DNA of 64,000 bases from Phreatobacter aquaticus (GCF_005160265.1 NZ_CP039865.1:4910953-4974952); one strand, 5' to 3'; counted from the first letter of the stretch, positions 1-9,173 are shown. Numbers and translations: made by a program. The notes: a model not told the origin generated them from the sequence alone.

Positions 1-62
1 CCGAAGCTCCAGAGCGGATCGTCGGGCGGCGGGGCGGCATAGAGGGCGTAGCGAACGGTCAT
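1..62 (-). CDS. DUF1045 family protein, N-terminal fragment cut by window edge
   Basis: On the minus strand an ATG at 60-62 opens a frame reading MTVRYALYAAPPPDDPLWSFG up to the window edge. The RYALYxAPP...LW.FG opening is typical of DUF1045 proteins, which are often annotated as putative phosphonate-metabolism proteins of the 2H phosphoesterase-like kind. Only about 20 residues are visible, so the assignment rests on this N-terminal signature alone. The gene is divergent from the amidotransferase at 270. Confidence 0.5.
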   Translation of the reverse strand, partial: MTVRYALYAAPPPDDPLWSF

Positions 63-269
63 GGCGCATGGCCTTAGCCGATCGACGATGACATCGCCAA
101 GTCGGGGGTCAAGTCGAGGCCAAGTCGCGCCCGGCTTCCACGCCCTACACCCGGCTCTTGCAGGGACAGTCATGCCGAATTGCGCCATTGCATTGCGACG
201 CAACACGATCAGAATGCTACAAAATGACCGGCGGAGAGAATATCCGCCCCTTCGATGTGGAGTGATGCA

Positions 270-1043
270 ATGGCAAGGCCCGTTGTCGGCGTGATCGGCA
301 ATGCGCACATGGTCGAGAACCGCTTCTCGGCCCAGCTGGTCGGCGAGCGCAACATGCGCGCTGTTGCCGATGTCGCAGGCGCCCTGCCGCTGATGTTCGC
401 CGGCTCGCCCGAGATCACCGATGTGGGCGCCCTGCTCGATGTCGTCGACGGCATCCTGCTCACCGGCGCCCGCGCCAATGTCCACCCTTCCCGCTTCAAC
501 ACCGAGCCGCACCCGGCCCACGAACCCTATGATCCCGAGCGCGACTGCGTGGCGCTGGCGCTCTGCGAGGCTTGCGTCGAGCGCGGCATTCCGATCTTCG
601 GCATCTGCCGCGGCTTCCAGGAGATGAACGTCGCATTCGGCGGCTCGCTCCACCCGGAGATCCGCGAGCTTCCCGGCCGGATGAACCACCGCATGCCGCG
701 CCTGCCGACCGGCGAGATCCATCCCGATCCCCAGGTGGTCTTCGCCGACCGCCACGATGTCAGCCTGGTGCCGAATGGCACTTTTGCCCGCCTGTTCGGC
801 CGCGACACGATCCGCGTCAATTCGCTACACGGCCAGGGCATCCTGGAGCCGGGCAGCCGCGTCGTCATCGAGGGCATTGCCGAGGACGGCACGGCGGAGG
901 CGATCCGCATCGCGGAGGCCCCCTCCTTCGCGCTCGGCGTCCAGTGGCACGCGGAATATGACCCGCACTGCAATCCGGTGAACCGCGCCCTGTTCGAGGC
1001 CTTCGGCCAGGCGCTGAAGACAAGGGCGAAGGTGGCGGCTTAG
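270..1043 (+). CDS. Class I glutamine amidotransferase-like, gamma-glutamyl-GABA hydrolase (PuuD) family
   Basis: A cytoplasmic enzyme of 257 aa in the peptidase C26/PuuD family, which hydrolyses gamma-glutamyl conjugates such as gamma-glutamyl-GABA in putrescine breakdown. The nucleophile elbow is FGICRGFQ with Cys113, and the partner residues are His227 and Glu229 in VQWHAEY, so the Cys-His-Glu triad is complete. The family motif for substrate recognition, LTGARANVHPS, is also present (about 65-75). I chose the ATG at 270 because GGAG lies 6 bases upstream; the ATG at 255 has no ribosome-binding site. No other putrescine genes are adjacent, so the real substrate is uncertain. Confidence 0.85.
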   Translation: MARPVVGVIGNAHMVENRFSAQLVGERNMRAVADVAGALPLMFAGSPEITDVGALLDVVDGILLTGARANVHPSRFNTEPHPAHEPYDPERDCVALALCEACVERGIPIFGICRGFQEMNVAFGGSLHPEIRELPGRMNHRMPRLPTGEIHPDPQVVFADRHDVSLVPNGTFARLFGRDTIRVNSLHGQGILEPGSRVVIEGIAEDGTAEAIRIAEAPSFALGVQWHAEYDPHCNPVNRALFEAFGQALKTRAKVAA

Positions 1044-1164
1044 AGGGCATACCAATCGCCGGGCGCGCGGCCGGACGCACGCTGGCCCGACCTGTCGCAA
1101 TGCCCCCGACCGCGCCCAGCCGATAAGTCCTTTGCATGGGTGAGACTCAGATCGAGGCCATCAG

Positions 1165-1449
1165 ATGAACCAGGACAGCACCGGCCCAGCCAAGGGCCGA
1201 CGCATGAGCGGCAGGCTGAAGCTGATCCTGGCCGTGCCGGTCGCCGCCGCCGGCTACTTCATCGGCACATCGCTCTTTGCCCACCCGGCTCTCGGCGATG
1301 GCACCCGCTGGCTCATCGGTGCCGCCACGGCCGGTATCCTGCTGCTTGGCCTGTTTGGCCGCATCCAGGGCAATGGCGATGCTGATGGACCGGTCGACGG
1401 CGGAGGCGGCGACGGCGGAGGCGATGGCGGCGGAGGCGGCGGCGACTGA
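1165..1449 (+). CDS. Small membrane protein with Gly/Asp-rich tail
   Basis: A 94-aa hypothetical protein. After a short basic N-terminus there are two predicted membrane segments (about 18-38 and 49-66). The last 25 residues are almost only Gly and Asp (repeats of GGGGD and GGGD). The internal ATG at residue 14 (MSGRLKL) is an alternative start. No function is recognised. Similar Gly-rich tails occur on small envelope proteins of Rhizobiales, but that is a loose resemblance. It lies alone between the amidotransferase and mnmA. Confidence 0.55.
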   Translation: MNQDSTGPAKGRRMSGRLKLILAVPVAAAGYFIGTSLFAHPALGDGTRWLIGAATAGILLLGLFGRIQGNGDADGPVDGGGGDGGGDGGGGGGD

Positions 1450-1553
1450 TGCGCCACACGCGAAATGGTGCCGGCTTCGCCTGACCCTTTCGCCCTTTGC
1501 GGCCCGCCCGCTTGGCCCTATATAGCGTTGCACCCTGAGGGACCCCGCCGCCG

Positions 1554-2723
1554 ATGCTGAACAGCCTCGACATCGCCAAGCCGCCGCACGCGACACGCGT
1601 GGTGGTTGCCATGTCGGGTGGCGTGGATTCCTCCGTCGTCGCAGCGCTGATGGCGGAAGAGGGCTATGACGTCATCGGCGTGACGCTGCAGCTCTACGAC
1701 CATGGCGCGGCAATCCACCGCAAGGGCGCCTGCTGCGCCGGCCAGGACATCAACGACGCGCGCCGCGTCGCCGAGCGGCTGGGCATTCCCCATTACGTGC
1801 TCGACTACGAGGAGCGGTTCAAGGCCGCCGTCATCGACCGCTTCGCCCAGTCCTATGCCGATGGCGAGACGCCGATCCCCTGCGTCGACTGCAACCGCCA
1901 TGTGAAATTCGCCGATCTCCTGCAGACCGCGCGCGACCTCGGCGCTGATGTTCTGGCCACCGGCCATTATGTCGCGAGCGGCGCGCTCGCCGACGGCCGC
2001 CGCGCGATGTACCGCCCGGTCGATGCCGACCGCGACCAGAGCTATTTCCTGTTCGCCACCACGCCCGACCAGCTCGACCTGCTGCGCTTTCCGCTCGGCC
2101 GCATGACCAAGCCGGAAGTGCGCGAGCATGCCCGCCGCTTCGATCTCTCGGTCGCCGACAAGGCCGACAGCCAGGACATCTGCTTCGTGCCCTCGGGCAA
2201 GTACACGGCCATCGTCGAGAAGCTGAAGCCGGAAGCCGCAGAGTCGGGCGACATCGTCCATGTCGACGGCCGCGTGCTTGGCCGCCATGACGGCATCATG
2301 CGCTTCACCATCGGCCAGCGCCGCGGCATCGGCGTTGCCGCCCGCGAGCCGCTCTATGTCGTCGGCCTCGACGCCGCCACCCGCCAGGTGGTGGTCGGCC
2401 CGAAGGAGGCGCTCGCCACCCGTGCCATCGGCCTGCGCGATCTCAACTGGCTCGGCGACCGGCCGCTCCAGCCCGGCGAGACGCTCGACTGTTTCGCCAA
2501 GGTGCGCTCCACCCGCCCGCCCAAGGCGGCGATCCTGCGCGCCACCGCGGACGGCGCCGAGATCGAGCTGCTCGACGGCGAGGACGGCGTTGCGCCCGGC
2601 CAGGCCTGCGTGCTCTATGACGCTGCGGAAGGGTCGTCGCGCGTCCTTGGCGGCGGCTTCATCCGCCGCCTTCCCGACACCACCCGGCTTGCCCCCGCAA
2701 GCGCCCTCCACGCCGCGTTCTGA
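1554..2723 (+). CDS. mnmA: tRNA-specific 2-thiouridylase MnmA
   Basis: Makes 2-thiouridine at the wobble position 34 of tRNA-Lys, -Glu and -Gln, using ATP to adenylate U34 and a persulfide sulfur. The 389-aa protein has the N-type ATP pyrophosphatase PP-loop [10 protein letters not shown] (residues 19-28). The two catalytic cysteines are Cys113 in CVDCNRH and Cys210 in [10 protein letters not shown], matching Cys102 and Cys199 of the E. coli enzyme. The DQSYFLF segment (161-167) is also family-typical. The protein is full length for the family with a short N-terminal extension (about 12 residues). The gene is 27 bases upstream of the methyltransferase and probably cotranscribed. Confidence 0.97.
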   Translation: MLNSLDIAKPPHATRVVVAMSGGVDSSVVAALMAEEGYDVIGVTLQLYDHGAAIHRKGACCAGQDINDARRVAERLGIPHYVLDYEERFKAAVIDRFAQSYADGETPIPCVDCNRHVKFADLLQTARDLGADVLATGHYVASGALADGRRAMYRPVDADRDQSYFLFATTPDQLDLLRFPLGRMTKPEVREHARRFDLSVADKADSQDICFVPSGKYTAIVEKLKPEAAESGDIVHVDGRVLGRHDGIMRFTIGQRRGIGVAAREPLYVVGLDAATRQVVVGPKEALATRAIGLRDLNWLGDRPLQPGETLDCFAKVRSTRPPKAAILRATADGAEIELLDGEDGVAPGQACVLYDAAEGSSRVLGGGFIRRLPDTTRLAPASALHAAF

Positions 2724-2750
2724 CGCGCGCCGTTCAGCGGATCTTGGTCA

Positions 2751-3380
2751 ATGGCAGCAGCCGAGCTTGATACCCAGTCGATCCAGAAGGCCTATGCCCG
2801 CTGGGCGCCGATCTATGACGCGCTCTTCGGGTCGATCACCACCACCGGCCGGCGCGCGGCAGCGGCTGCCGCCACCAAGGTCGGCGGGCGCGTGCTGGAA
2901 GTCGGCGTCGGCACCGGCATCGCGCTGCCCGATTATGGCCAGAACTGCCGGGTGATCGGTCTCGATCTCTCCTTCGACATGCTGAAAATCGCCCGCAAAC
3001 GCGTCGACGATGGTCTGCCCCATGTCGAGGGCATCCTGCAGATGGATGCCGGCCGCCTCGCCTTCCCCGATGCCGCCTTCGACTGCGTGGTGGCCATGTA
3101 CCTCATCACCGTCGTGCCCGACCCGGAAGGCGTGATGCGCGAGCTCAACCGCGTCTGCAAGCCGGGCGGCGAAGTGATCCTGGTCAACCATTTCGCCGCC
3201 GAGAGCGGCATCCGCGCCTGGGTTGAGAAGGCTGCCGCCCCCTTCGGCGACAAGCTCGGCTGGCACCCGGACTTCCCGTTCTCCCGCGTCATGGGCGAGG
3301 CCGACCTCACCATGGTGGAGAAGCGACCGGCCGGCTTCGGCGGGCTGTTCACGCTGGTGCGGTTCAAGAAGGCCGGCTGA
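2751..3380 (+). CDS. SAM-dependent methyltransferase, PmtA-like (phosphatidylethanolamine N-methyltransferase)
   Basis: A 209-aa class I methyltransferase. Motif I is VLEVGVGTGIALPDYG (about 47-62), the acidic residue of motif II is in GLDLSFDML (about 72-80), and motif IV is FDCVVAMYLITVVPDP. The opening AYARWAPIYDALFG is characteristic of the Rhodobacter-type PmtA group. Those enzymes convert phosphatidylethanolamine to phosphatidylcholine by three methylations at the inner membrane. UbiE-like methyltransferases are the main alternative, but the length and N-terminus fit PmtA better. It follows mnmA on the same strand. Confidence 0.75.
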   Translation: MAAAELDTQSIQKAYARWAPIYDALFGSITTTGRRAAAAAATKVGGRVLEVGVGTGIALPDYGQNCRVIGLDLSFDMLKIARKRVDDGLPHVEGILQMDAGRLAFPDAAFDCVVAMYLITVVPDPEGVMRELNRVCKPGGEVILVNHFAAESGIRAWVEKAAAPFGDKLGWHPDFPFSRVMGEADLTMVEKRPAGFGGLFTLVRFKKAG

Positions 3381-3383
3381 ACT

Positions 3384-3734
3384 CTATCGGCGCTGCGGGC
3401 GCCGCTGCAGCCACAGGAGATAGGCGACCACATCCTGCTTCTCGTTTTCGAACAGCCGGAAGGTTGTCATCGGGAAATGGTCCTCGTGCAGGAAGCGGGA
3501 GAAATAGGCCTCGTCCCGCCCCGGCAGCCGCACGATCGTCTCATAGGCCGGCGCCATGCCCTGGCGCGGGGGCTGCCCGGCCCTGAGATGGCAGAGACGG
3601 CACCATTCATCGACCACGCGGCGGCCGCGCAGGGCTGACGAGCCCGCCTCCTGGGCGCCGGCCTCCGTCCAGGGCAACAGGGCCAGCAACATCAGAAGCG
3701 GCATCGCCGCCCATCCCGCCCGCATGCGTGTCAT
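3384..3734 (-). CDS. Small periplasmic cytochrome c
   Basis: A 116-aa class I c-type cytochrome-like protein. A signal peptide (about 1-28, cleaving near AGA-QE) is followed by one haem-binding motif CRLCH (Cys45, Cys48, His49). A probable distal ligand is Met89 in FPMTTF, and the C-terminal helix is NEKQDVVAYLLWLQ, as in other mono-haem cytochromes. It should act as a periplasmic electron carrier. It is convergent with the methyltransferase and ends 3 bases from it. No oxidase or dehydrogenase partner is adjacent. Confidence 0.8.
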   Translation of the reverse strand: MTRMRAGWAAMPLLMLLALLPWTEAGAQEAGSSALRGRRVVDEWCRLCHLRAGQPPRQGMAPAYETIVRLPGRDEAYFSRFLHEDHFPMTTFRLFENEKQDVVAYLLWLQRRPQRR

Positions 3735-3894
3735 GGCCCGTTCCCGATTGATCAGGCCCTGAACCTAGACGGGACAGCCGCGCGGCGGCTTGCGCCCGGT
3801 CAAAATGAGGACGCCCCGCGCGACGGAAAGCCTCACGCCCGCGACGGGAGCTGCGGTCGCTTGCCGGATAGACACCATCAGCGCAGTCTTTGCC

Positions 3895-3923
3895 TTGACA
3901 CTGCTTCCGCTCAAACCTTATAT
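3895..3923 (+). promoter_or_regulatory. Sigma-70-type promoter of tRNA-Met
   Basis: A perfect -35 hexamer TTGACA (3895-3900) and a -10 element TTATAT (3918-3923) are separated by 17 bases. The tRNA gene starts 38 bases after the -10 element, a normal leader distance. Confidence 0.8.
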
Positions 3924-3961
3924 CCGCGCTCTCCGAACCGGTCCGCCGGACGGACCCCTGT

Positions 3962-4038
3962 GGCGGGGTAGCTCAGTTGGTGAGAGCGCAGGATTCATAA
4001 CCCTGAGGTCGGCAGTTCAATTCTGCCTCCCGCTACCA
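3962..4038 (+). tRNA. tRNA-Met (CAU), elongator type
   Basis: A 77-nt cloverleaf can be folded by hand. Acceptor arm: GGCGGGG pairs with TCCCGCT, with two G-U pairs. D arm: GCTC/GAGC. Anticodon loop: TTCATAA with anticodon CAU. T arm: GGCAG-TTCAATT-CTGCC. The CCA end is encoded (4036-4038). The anticodon stem has an A-C mismatch next to the loop. Initiator features (mismatched first acceptor pair, three GC pairs in the anticodon stem) are absent, so elongator Met is favoured; a tRNA-Ile2 whose CAU is modified is a less likely alternative. Its 3' end is the target of an apparent island insertion. Confidence 0.93.
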
Positions 4039-4366
4039 TTCTTTTGGCTAGCTCTTTTTCCATCAAAGCCGAGATGTGGCTCTTGATTTCGATAAGGGGC
4101 GGCTTGTGCGGCAAGCCCGACCTTGAGACCACGCGAGAGATCAACTCGCGCAGTGCAACTCCTCCTCCTTGTTCGGTAAACTGCAGGTCCCTCAGATCAA
4201 CGGCCAGATGCTCGCACGATTGAGGGCGAGCAAGAGCTGGAGCACCGACAACGACGGCATTTGATGCATTCAGCTCGGCGCGAATTCTGTCTCTGGCGTC
4301 CTGGAGCTCATCGGCCGTCGACTTGATCGATTGACGCAGTGCCTGGCCCTCAGCGGGTCGGTTGCC
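3995..4366 (-). pseudogene. Decayed C-terminal fragment, possibly of a serine recombinase, running into the tRNA gene
   Basis: A minus-strand frame of 123 codons is open from just after a TGA at 4367-4369 to a TGA at 3995-3997 inside the tRNA gene. It has no ATG before its last 30 codons, so it is a remnant. It reads ...TADELQDARDRIRAEL..., then LRDLQFTEQGGGVALRELIS and RVVSRSGLPHKPPLIEIKS, and ends RIELPTSGL from the antisense tRNA. A charged helix followed by ALRELI.RVV and a short beta-like end resembles the distal part of large resolvase/serine recombinases. That match is from memory and weak. Whatever its family, a broken frame ending in the tRNA fits a dead integration gene at an island edge. 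Confidence 0.4.
4026..4042 (+). repeat. Candidate attL: 17-bp tRNA-Met 3' end repeated at 20339-20355
   Basis: CCTCCCGCTACCATTCT covers the acceptor 3' strand and CCA of the tRNA plus four bases downstream. It recurs exactly at 20339-20355, and its first 15 bases recur again at 20439-20453. A direct repeat of a tRNA 3' end is the classic attachment-site signature of an integrated element. The copies bound about 16.3 kb of genes. Confidence 0.75.
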
Positions 4367-4380
4367 TCATTCCAGAGTTG

Positions 4381-4391
4381 GCTCACAGAGC
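4381..4391 (+). promoter_or_regulatory. Island palindrome, variant copy upstream of histidine kinase 1
   Basis: GCTCACAGAGC, one base different from the palindrome GCTCACTGAGC seen at 15110, sits 46 bases before the kinase start. It is proposed to be a site of the same operator family as those at 11475, 14874 and 15110. Confidence 0.4.
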
Positions 4392-4436
4392 AGTTTTCTG
4401 ATTTGATCACGCCGACCCAAGCTCGATGGCTACCTG

Positions 4437-6713
4437 ATGAAGATCGATTTCTGGAAACGGCGACTGGCTATCGCACTTGCCAGCCTCCTGGGATTGGCAG
4501 CGACTTTGGTCGCAGATCCCGCACGCGCCCGGTCCAGCGCCTTCGTCGGTCCAAATGCAGACTTCGCGATCGATATCGCGGGCCAATGGACGATCGAGGA
4601 CATGGCCGGACCGGAAGGAGCCACTCGCTTCATCCGTGCCGACGGTGTGAGAGCCGCAAACTATGGTGCAGCGCATGGCCCGCAGGCCGCGATGTGGTTG
4701 CGCGTGGTGGTGCCGACCGACCTCACCACAGCGGGCGGTGTCGTCGTTCTGACTGTCCGGGAATCGCGAATTCGCACATTGGAGGTCTATCGGCACCAGG
4801 CCGGCGGTTTCGACACGCAAACCTGGCGCCTGGGAGTACCCTTGGACACGGCCCGGCTTGCCACTCGCTACCCTTCGATCGCCTTGCCAGAAAGCGCGAA
4901 GGGCGAAACCATTTTCATTCGCTTCCATACGCCATCATCGATGCGGGCATCAGTATGGCTGCAGAATGAGACCAGCTATTTGAAGACATATGTCTTCGAA
5001 ATGATGTTTTTCGGCGTTCTATTCGGCGTCCTGCTTGCCCTGCTCATCTATTTTACGTCCGCAGCAGTTGCAAGCAGAGACCCGACGACAGGCGCCCTGG
5101 CCTTTCTTGTATTGTGTTTCGGATGCCACATCATCGGCGACCAGGCATTTTTCGAAACATTCATCGTGCCAGGAGCCGTAAATGCTTCGAGGATATTGTC
5201 AATCACTGCGACTGCATTCATCTATGCGATTTCTCTCTACTATGCACTGCAGTCGCTGCGCGCGCGAGAGAACTTCCCGACATTTGGACGTGCCTTACAC
5301 TATTGCGTCTGGTTCTTGGCCGCATTTGCTATTGCCGTCGCTGTTGAAACGACAGCTGGCGGGGTCATGCTTCGTCGGCTCAGCCCAATCGTCGGGCTTT
5401 TCACCATCAGCACGGTCCTTGGGTTGGTGCTTGCCACCGCAACAAGACAGCCTCGGCGTGCAATCGACTACATCTTGTGTTGGGGACCGGCCATGGCGAC
5501 AGGTGTTGCCCGACTGATCCCTGACGTCGTGCCCCATGACGGATTCAATCCAGTCCTCATCAATCTTCTCTACCCGGCCTTTGCGTTGTCTCTGCTGCTT
5601 GCCGGCATTTCGGCCGCAGGCGACATCAGACGCCGAGAACGCGCGCTCACCTCGGCAGCAGCCGAGAACGCCGAGCGCTTGAGGGCCTTTGCCGAAAGCG
5701 CCTCCGACAGCTTCTGGGAAACGAACGGTGCGGGTCAGATCGTCTTCGCGTCTGGACCTGCCTCGTCCATAGCCGGCCTGGCGGTCGGAAAATCGGTTCA
5801 TTCGGTGCTCGAGGCAGATCCCGGTGTCCACCTGAAGCCCGGGCAGGCCGTGTCGAGGGCACCTTTGCAGCGCGACGATGGCCATTCTGGCCATCGACAC
5901 CTCCGCCTCTCGGCAGTGCCCATCGCGGGCGGCGGATGGCGCGGGATCGTCTCTGACGTCACGGATGAAGTAGCGGAAGCCGAGCGCAGCAGCCGGCAAA
6001 GCCGAATGGCGGCCATTGGCCAGATGGCCGGCGGCGTTGCCCATGAGATCAACAATCTCCTTCATCCGGTCATCAATCTAACCCGTCGCACGAGCGAGTC
6101 CTTTGGAGAAGATGACGAGCGGCGACGCTGGCTGGATGTTGTGCGGACCTCCGGAATGCGCGCCGCCGAAATCGTGGCCGCTCTCCTCACCTCGGTGCGT
6201 CCGATCCCCGACGACGGCCGCCGCGCGCCACTCGGCGATGCGCTCAAAGAGATCGCGGAGGAAGTGCGCGCGCTGGTTCCAGGCTCCACTCGCCTGGAGA
6301 CGCGCTTCGAGCTGCAGGGAGGCCCGGTCGTTCCTGTAACCGAGGTTTTTCAGGTTGTGGCCAATCTGGTGATCAACGCGGTCCATGCCACCCGCGGCGG
6401 ATCGGTTGTCCTGACCTATGGCCCAGCTGGAAACATCGCCGGCGAGTGTCTTGAACTGACCGTGGAAGATGACGGCATAGGGATGGACCAGACAACATTG
6501 CGCCGAGCGTCGGAGCCCTTCTTTTCAACAAAGCCCCAGGGAGAAGGCACCGGCCTGGGGCTCTCCATTGTCCAAGGCATTGCCTCCCAATGGGGAGGTG
6601 AACTCAAGATCACGTCCGCTTTGGGAAAGGGGACCCGGGTCACGATTTCCCTGCCGCTCTCATTGCACAACGCGCCTGGCGAGCAAGTCACGAGACAGAG
6701 GTCCGTCGGGTGA
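4437..6713 (+). CDS. 7TMR-DISM sensor histidine kinase, island copy 1
   Basis: A 758-aa membrane sensor kinase. The order is: signal anchor (8-30); a periplasmic 7TMR-DISMED2-like beta domain (about 35-180) ending RFHTPSSMRASVWLQ; seven membrane segments (about 187-395); a PAS-like domain starting FAESASDSFWE (about 418-510); an H-box VAHEINNLLHP with His536; and an ATPase domain with an N box (NLVINAVHATRGG), G1 (DDGIGM) and G2 (GEGTGLGLSIV). It should autophosphorylate on His536 in response to an envelope signal. No receiver gene is adjacent. It is a paralogue of the kinase at 12439-14808, which does have a receiver next to it. GC is visibly lower than in the flanking genes, consistent with transfer. 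Confidence 0.9.
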   Translation: MKIDFWKRRLAIALASLLGLAATLVADPARARSSAFVGPNADFAIDIAGQWTIEDMAGPEGATRFIRADGVRAANYGAAHGPQAAMWLRVVVPTDLTTAGGVVVLTVRESRIRTLEVYRHQAGGFDTQTWRLGVPLDTARLATRYPSIALPESAKGETIFIRFHTPSSMRASVWLQNETSYLKTYVFEMMFFGVLFGVLLALLIYFTSAAVASRDPTTGALAFLVLCFGCHIIGDQAFFETFIVPGAVNASRILSITATAFIYAISLYYALQSLRARENFPTFGRALHYCVWFLAAFAIAVAVETTAGGVMLRRLSPIVGLFTISTVLGLVLATATRQPRRAIDYILCWGPAMATGVARLIPDVVPHDGFNPVLINLLYPAFALSLLLAGISAAGDIRRRERALTSAAAENAERLRAFAESASDSFWETNGAGQIVFASGPASSIAGLAVGKSVHSVLEADPGVHLKPGQAVSRAPLQRDDGHSGHRHLRLSAVPIAGGGWRGIVSDVTDEVAEAERSSRQSRMAAIGQMAGGVAHEINNLLHPVINLTRRTSESFGEDDERRRWLDVVRTSGMRAAEIVAALLTSVRPIPDDGRRAPLGDALKEIAEEVRALVPGSTRLETRFELQGGPVVPVTEVFQVVANLVINAVHATRGGSVVLTYGPAGNIAGECLELTVEDDGIGMDQTTLRRASEPFFSTKPQGEGTGLGLSIVQGIASQWGGELKITSALGKGTRVTISLPLSLHNAPGEQVTRQRSVG

Positions 6714-6899
6714 TGCGGATCGAGAAGGGCGCGCAACGCGCCCCATGACCCCTTGGGCAGACCGCCCGGCCGGCACTGGCCGACAGGTGCGACCAGGATT
6801 GCTGGCACAGGCAGCGAACTCAGTCAGCCCGACCAGTGCCAGAGATCGGCGCAGCCATCTCTGCACCTGACCACACGTGCCGGTTCTCGGCTGCTCCGC

Positions 6900-8612
6900 C
6901 TACCAGGGCAATGTGATCGGTGCGGCGCAGCAGGCGCGCGGCGCGCTGTTCGGCGAAAAATTGGCCAGGATGAAGCCGATCGAAGTGCCTGCGGAGCTGA
7001 AGGCTTCCTCGCTTACGGTGAATGCCAGTTCGTACCGGCGCCCCTCGCCAAAGTACTCCGCGACCACCATCCGCAGCCGGGGCCGATTGCCCATCGGAGA
7101 TGTCATGGTGGCCACATAGAGATGGACCGGCCCTGCCGGGAGCACAACGAGGGACCTTTGCTCCAGGCTGAAGTCGCGAAATGCGGACCGATCGGCTGTT
7201 GCGACCTGGGCTGCCGGGCTTCGAGCGGCGGATTGGGCGCTGGCACCGGGGGCCGATGGCGCGACCTTGAGCGACACCTGGAACAGCGCACCGGGATGAT
7301 CGAGAAAGAGCTCTGACCCGGCATCCGCCGTCTGATTGAATTCAGCCGGGTATGAGACGGTGAAGGGCTTGTCGCGCATCAGTCCACGGACCGTCTCAAT
7401 CCCAGTCGATGGCGCATGGGAGGGGGTTGAGGGAGCGCTCCCCTGAGCCAACTGCCTGAGATTGGGCTGGCCCGATTGGACCGGAGCTGACGCCGCCAAT
7501 TGGGCGCGCGCCTTGTCTCGGCCTTCCGCTGCCGCCCGGTTGTCAGGCTCGACCGCTAGAGCCGCCTCGAAATCCTCGGCAGCCCGGCGGTGATCATTGC
7601 GCTCAGCGCGCAGACGGGCCCGCTCGACGAGGGCCTCGGCAAAGCGCGGCTCTGCCTGCATGGTTCGGTCCAGCTCGGCCAAGGCGCGATCCCCATCGCG
7701 TTGGCGCAGAAAGACGCGCGCCCGCTCAAGGCGCGCCCAGATGTTGTTGTCGATCGCAAGGGCCCGGTCGAGGGCGGAATGGGCATCCGCAAAGCGCTCG
7801 AGTTGGCTCAGAACACGCCCACGATTGACGTGTGCGACGGAGTAGCCAGGTTCGCGCGCGATCGCGCGGTCATAATCCTCCAGGGCGGCACGCAGGTTGC
7901 CTGAACGCTCCTGGGCGTGGCCCCGGTTGTTGACTGCAATCGCATAATTGTTGGCCTCGTCGGGGTGGACGAGAACGGCGTTGCAACCAGCGATCTGGCG
8001 CTGGGCATCACCGTCGTCAGCGCAATCTTCACGCAACTGCGCATAGCTTCTCTGAGGCACGGCCGCTGCCTGCACGGCGCCCTGGATCACCCGTTGCCCA
8101 CGCGCGAGGAGGGCTGGCCCGTTGTTCAAGGGCGCGAGCAAGACGAGCGTACGGGTGCGCTGTTCGTCTTGAACGGCATAGAGAACCACCTGGACCGCCT
8201 GAACTTGCCCACCGTCGCAACGCAGATCAAAGGCTCCGCGCTTGCCGTCTGGCGAAGCTCCCATGGCAATGGGGCGATGGTTGCAGAACCGGTCCGGCCG
8301 GGTCAGCCCACGCATGAACTCGGTGGCGGTTCGGTCCGGCGACAGCGGTGGTGTCTGATCTATCCAGATCAGCCGGAAAGCCGGCAGGGCCGATTCCTGT
8401 GTACGGGCCAGGAGAAGACCGGCGGCTCCACCGGGGGCAAGGGTGACCCCTTCAAGTCCGGCGCCCAGGGCCCTTTGGGTGAAGTCGATCAGCGGACAAT
8501 TGGACGTATCAGTGCAGCCTGGCAAAGGCTCCCCGGGACGGCTGGGCGCTTGCGCAGAGACAACAGCCGGAATCGCGATGGCCAATATCGTCGTGAGAAC
8601 GCGGGCAATCAT
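6900..8612 (-). CDS. Exported TPR protein with two island-specific domains (A-TPR-B)
   Basis: A 570-aa protein with a signal peptide (MIARVLTTILAIAIPAVVSA). Domain A (about 30-180: PLIDFTQRALGAGLEGVTL ... ALLARGQRVIQ) is also found in the proteins at 16716 and 18730. Four or five TPR units follow (about 205-365), then a Pro/Ser linker. Domain B (about 405-570, from VRGLMRDKPF to PRACCAAPITLPW) is roughly 80% identical by eye to the C-terminus of the 16716 protein. TPRs mediate protein binding, so this is probably a periplasmic scaffold. The start at 8612 has AGGAGAGG upstream. Neither A nor B matches a family I know. It heads a minus-strand set reading away from kinase 1. Confidence 0.75.
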   Translation of the reverse strand: MIARVLTTILAIAIPAVVSAQAPSRPGEPLPGCTDTSNCPLIDFTQRALGAGLEGVTLAPGGAAGLLLARTQESALPAFRLIWIDQTPPLSPDRTATEFMRGLTRPDRFCNHRPIAMGASPDGKRGAFDLRCDGGQVQAVQVVLYAVQDEQRTRTLVLLAPLNNGPALLARGQRVIQGAVQAAAVPQRSYAQLREDCADDGDAQRQIAGCNAVLVHPDEANNYAIAVNNRGHAQERSGNLRAALEDYDRAIAREPGYSVAHVNRGRVLSQLERFADAHSALDRALAIDNNIWARLERARVFLRQRDGDRALAELDRTMQAEPRFAEALVERARLRAERNDHRRAAEDFEAALAVEPDNRAAAEGRDKARAQLAASAPVQSGQPNLRQLAQGSAPSTPSHAPSTGIETVRGLMRDKPFTVSYPAEFNQTADAGSELFLDHPGALFQVSLKVAPSAPGASAQSAARSPAAQVATADRSAFRDFSLEQRSLVVLPAGPVHLYVATMTSPMGNRPRLRMVVAEYFGEGRRYELAFTVSEEAFSSAGTSIGFILANFSPNSAPRACCAAPITLPW

Positions 8613-8885
8613 GGATGCCTCTCCTGGACGTGACCCAATGATGCGCAATGGGCGCCTAAACCCGGAGACGTATCGGCCGTCTTGAGCCGCCGCGCATCCA
8701 TCGCAGCCCCCCGTCCAGACTGCGAAAAGGCATCGACCCACGCCGACCGACGAGCTGCGCCGTCACGATAAGCGCCAACTCCAGAGGCGCCGGGTTCGGC
8801 CTGCCAATGTTGTCAGAGAGCCCGGGGCATGGTTGCGCAATGCCCCCGCTCCGCTTCAACAGCGGCGGAGCGGCCGCGGCAGGCG

Positions 8886-9161
8886 TCAGGGGTGAACGAC
8901 GTCGATCTCGTAGAACGCGCGAAGATTGCGCAGCGTCGGATCGCGGCTCGACTGATCCTGGCTCGGGAGAACCGGCAGAATGAAGTAGGACAGTCGGGAC
9001 TGACCGCGAACATTTGCGATGGTGCGGGCCGCAATTGCGAGGGCTGGGTTGACACAGGTTCCCTCTCGCGTCCGACCCTCGGGGCACACGGTCTGCGCCG
9101 AAGCGGCGGTTGGAACGGCAAGCAGCGCGGACACGATGGCAATCTTTGCAAGGCGGTTCAT
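8886..9161 (-). CDS. Small exported protein with one Cys pair
   Basis: A 91-aa hypothetical protein with a clear signal peptide (residues 1-22, ending SAA/ASAQ). The mature part begins TVCPEGRTREGTCVNPALAIA; its two cysteines are 10 residues apart and could form a disulfide. It lies 12 bases after the beta-barrel gene at 9174 in the same direction and is probably cotranscribed with it. No family is recognised. The export signal and operon position suggest an accessory to the barrel protein. Confidence 0.6.
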   Translation of the reverse strand: MNRLAKIAIVSALLAVPTAASAQTVCPEGRTREGTCVNPALAIAARTIANVRGQSRLSYFILPVLPSQDQSSRDPTLRNLRAFYEIDVVHP

Positions 9162-9173
9162 GGCTCTACTCGC

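Noticed and set aside
1518..2711. 397-codon frame antisense to mnmA
   Set aside because: Shadow frame; mnmA has all catalytic motifs intact.
5295..6065. 256-codon frame antisense to kinase 1
   Set aside because: Lies wholly inside the well-supported kinase gene and has no domain or ribosome site.
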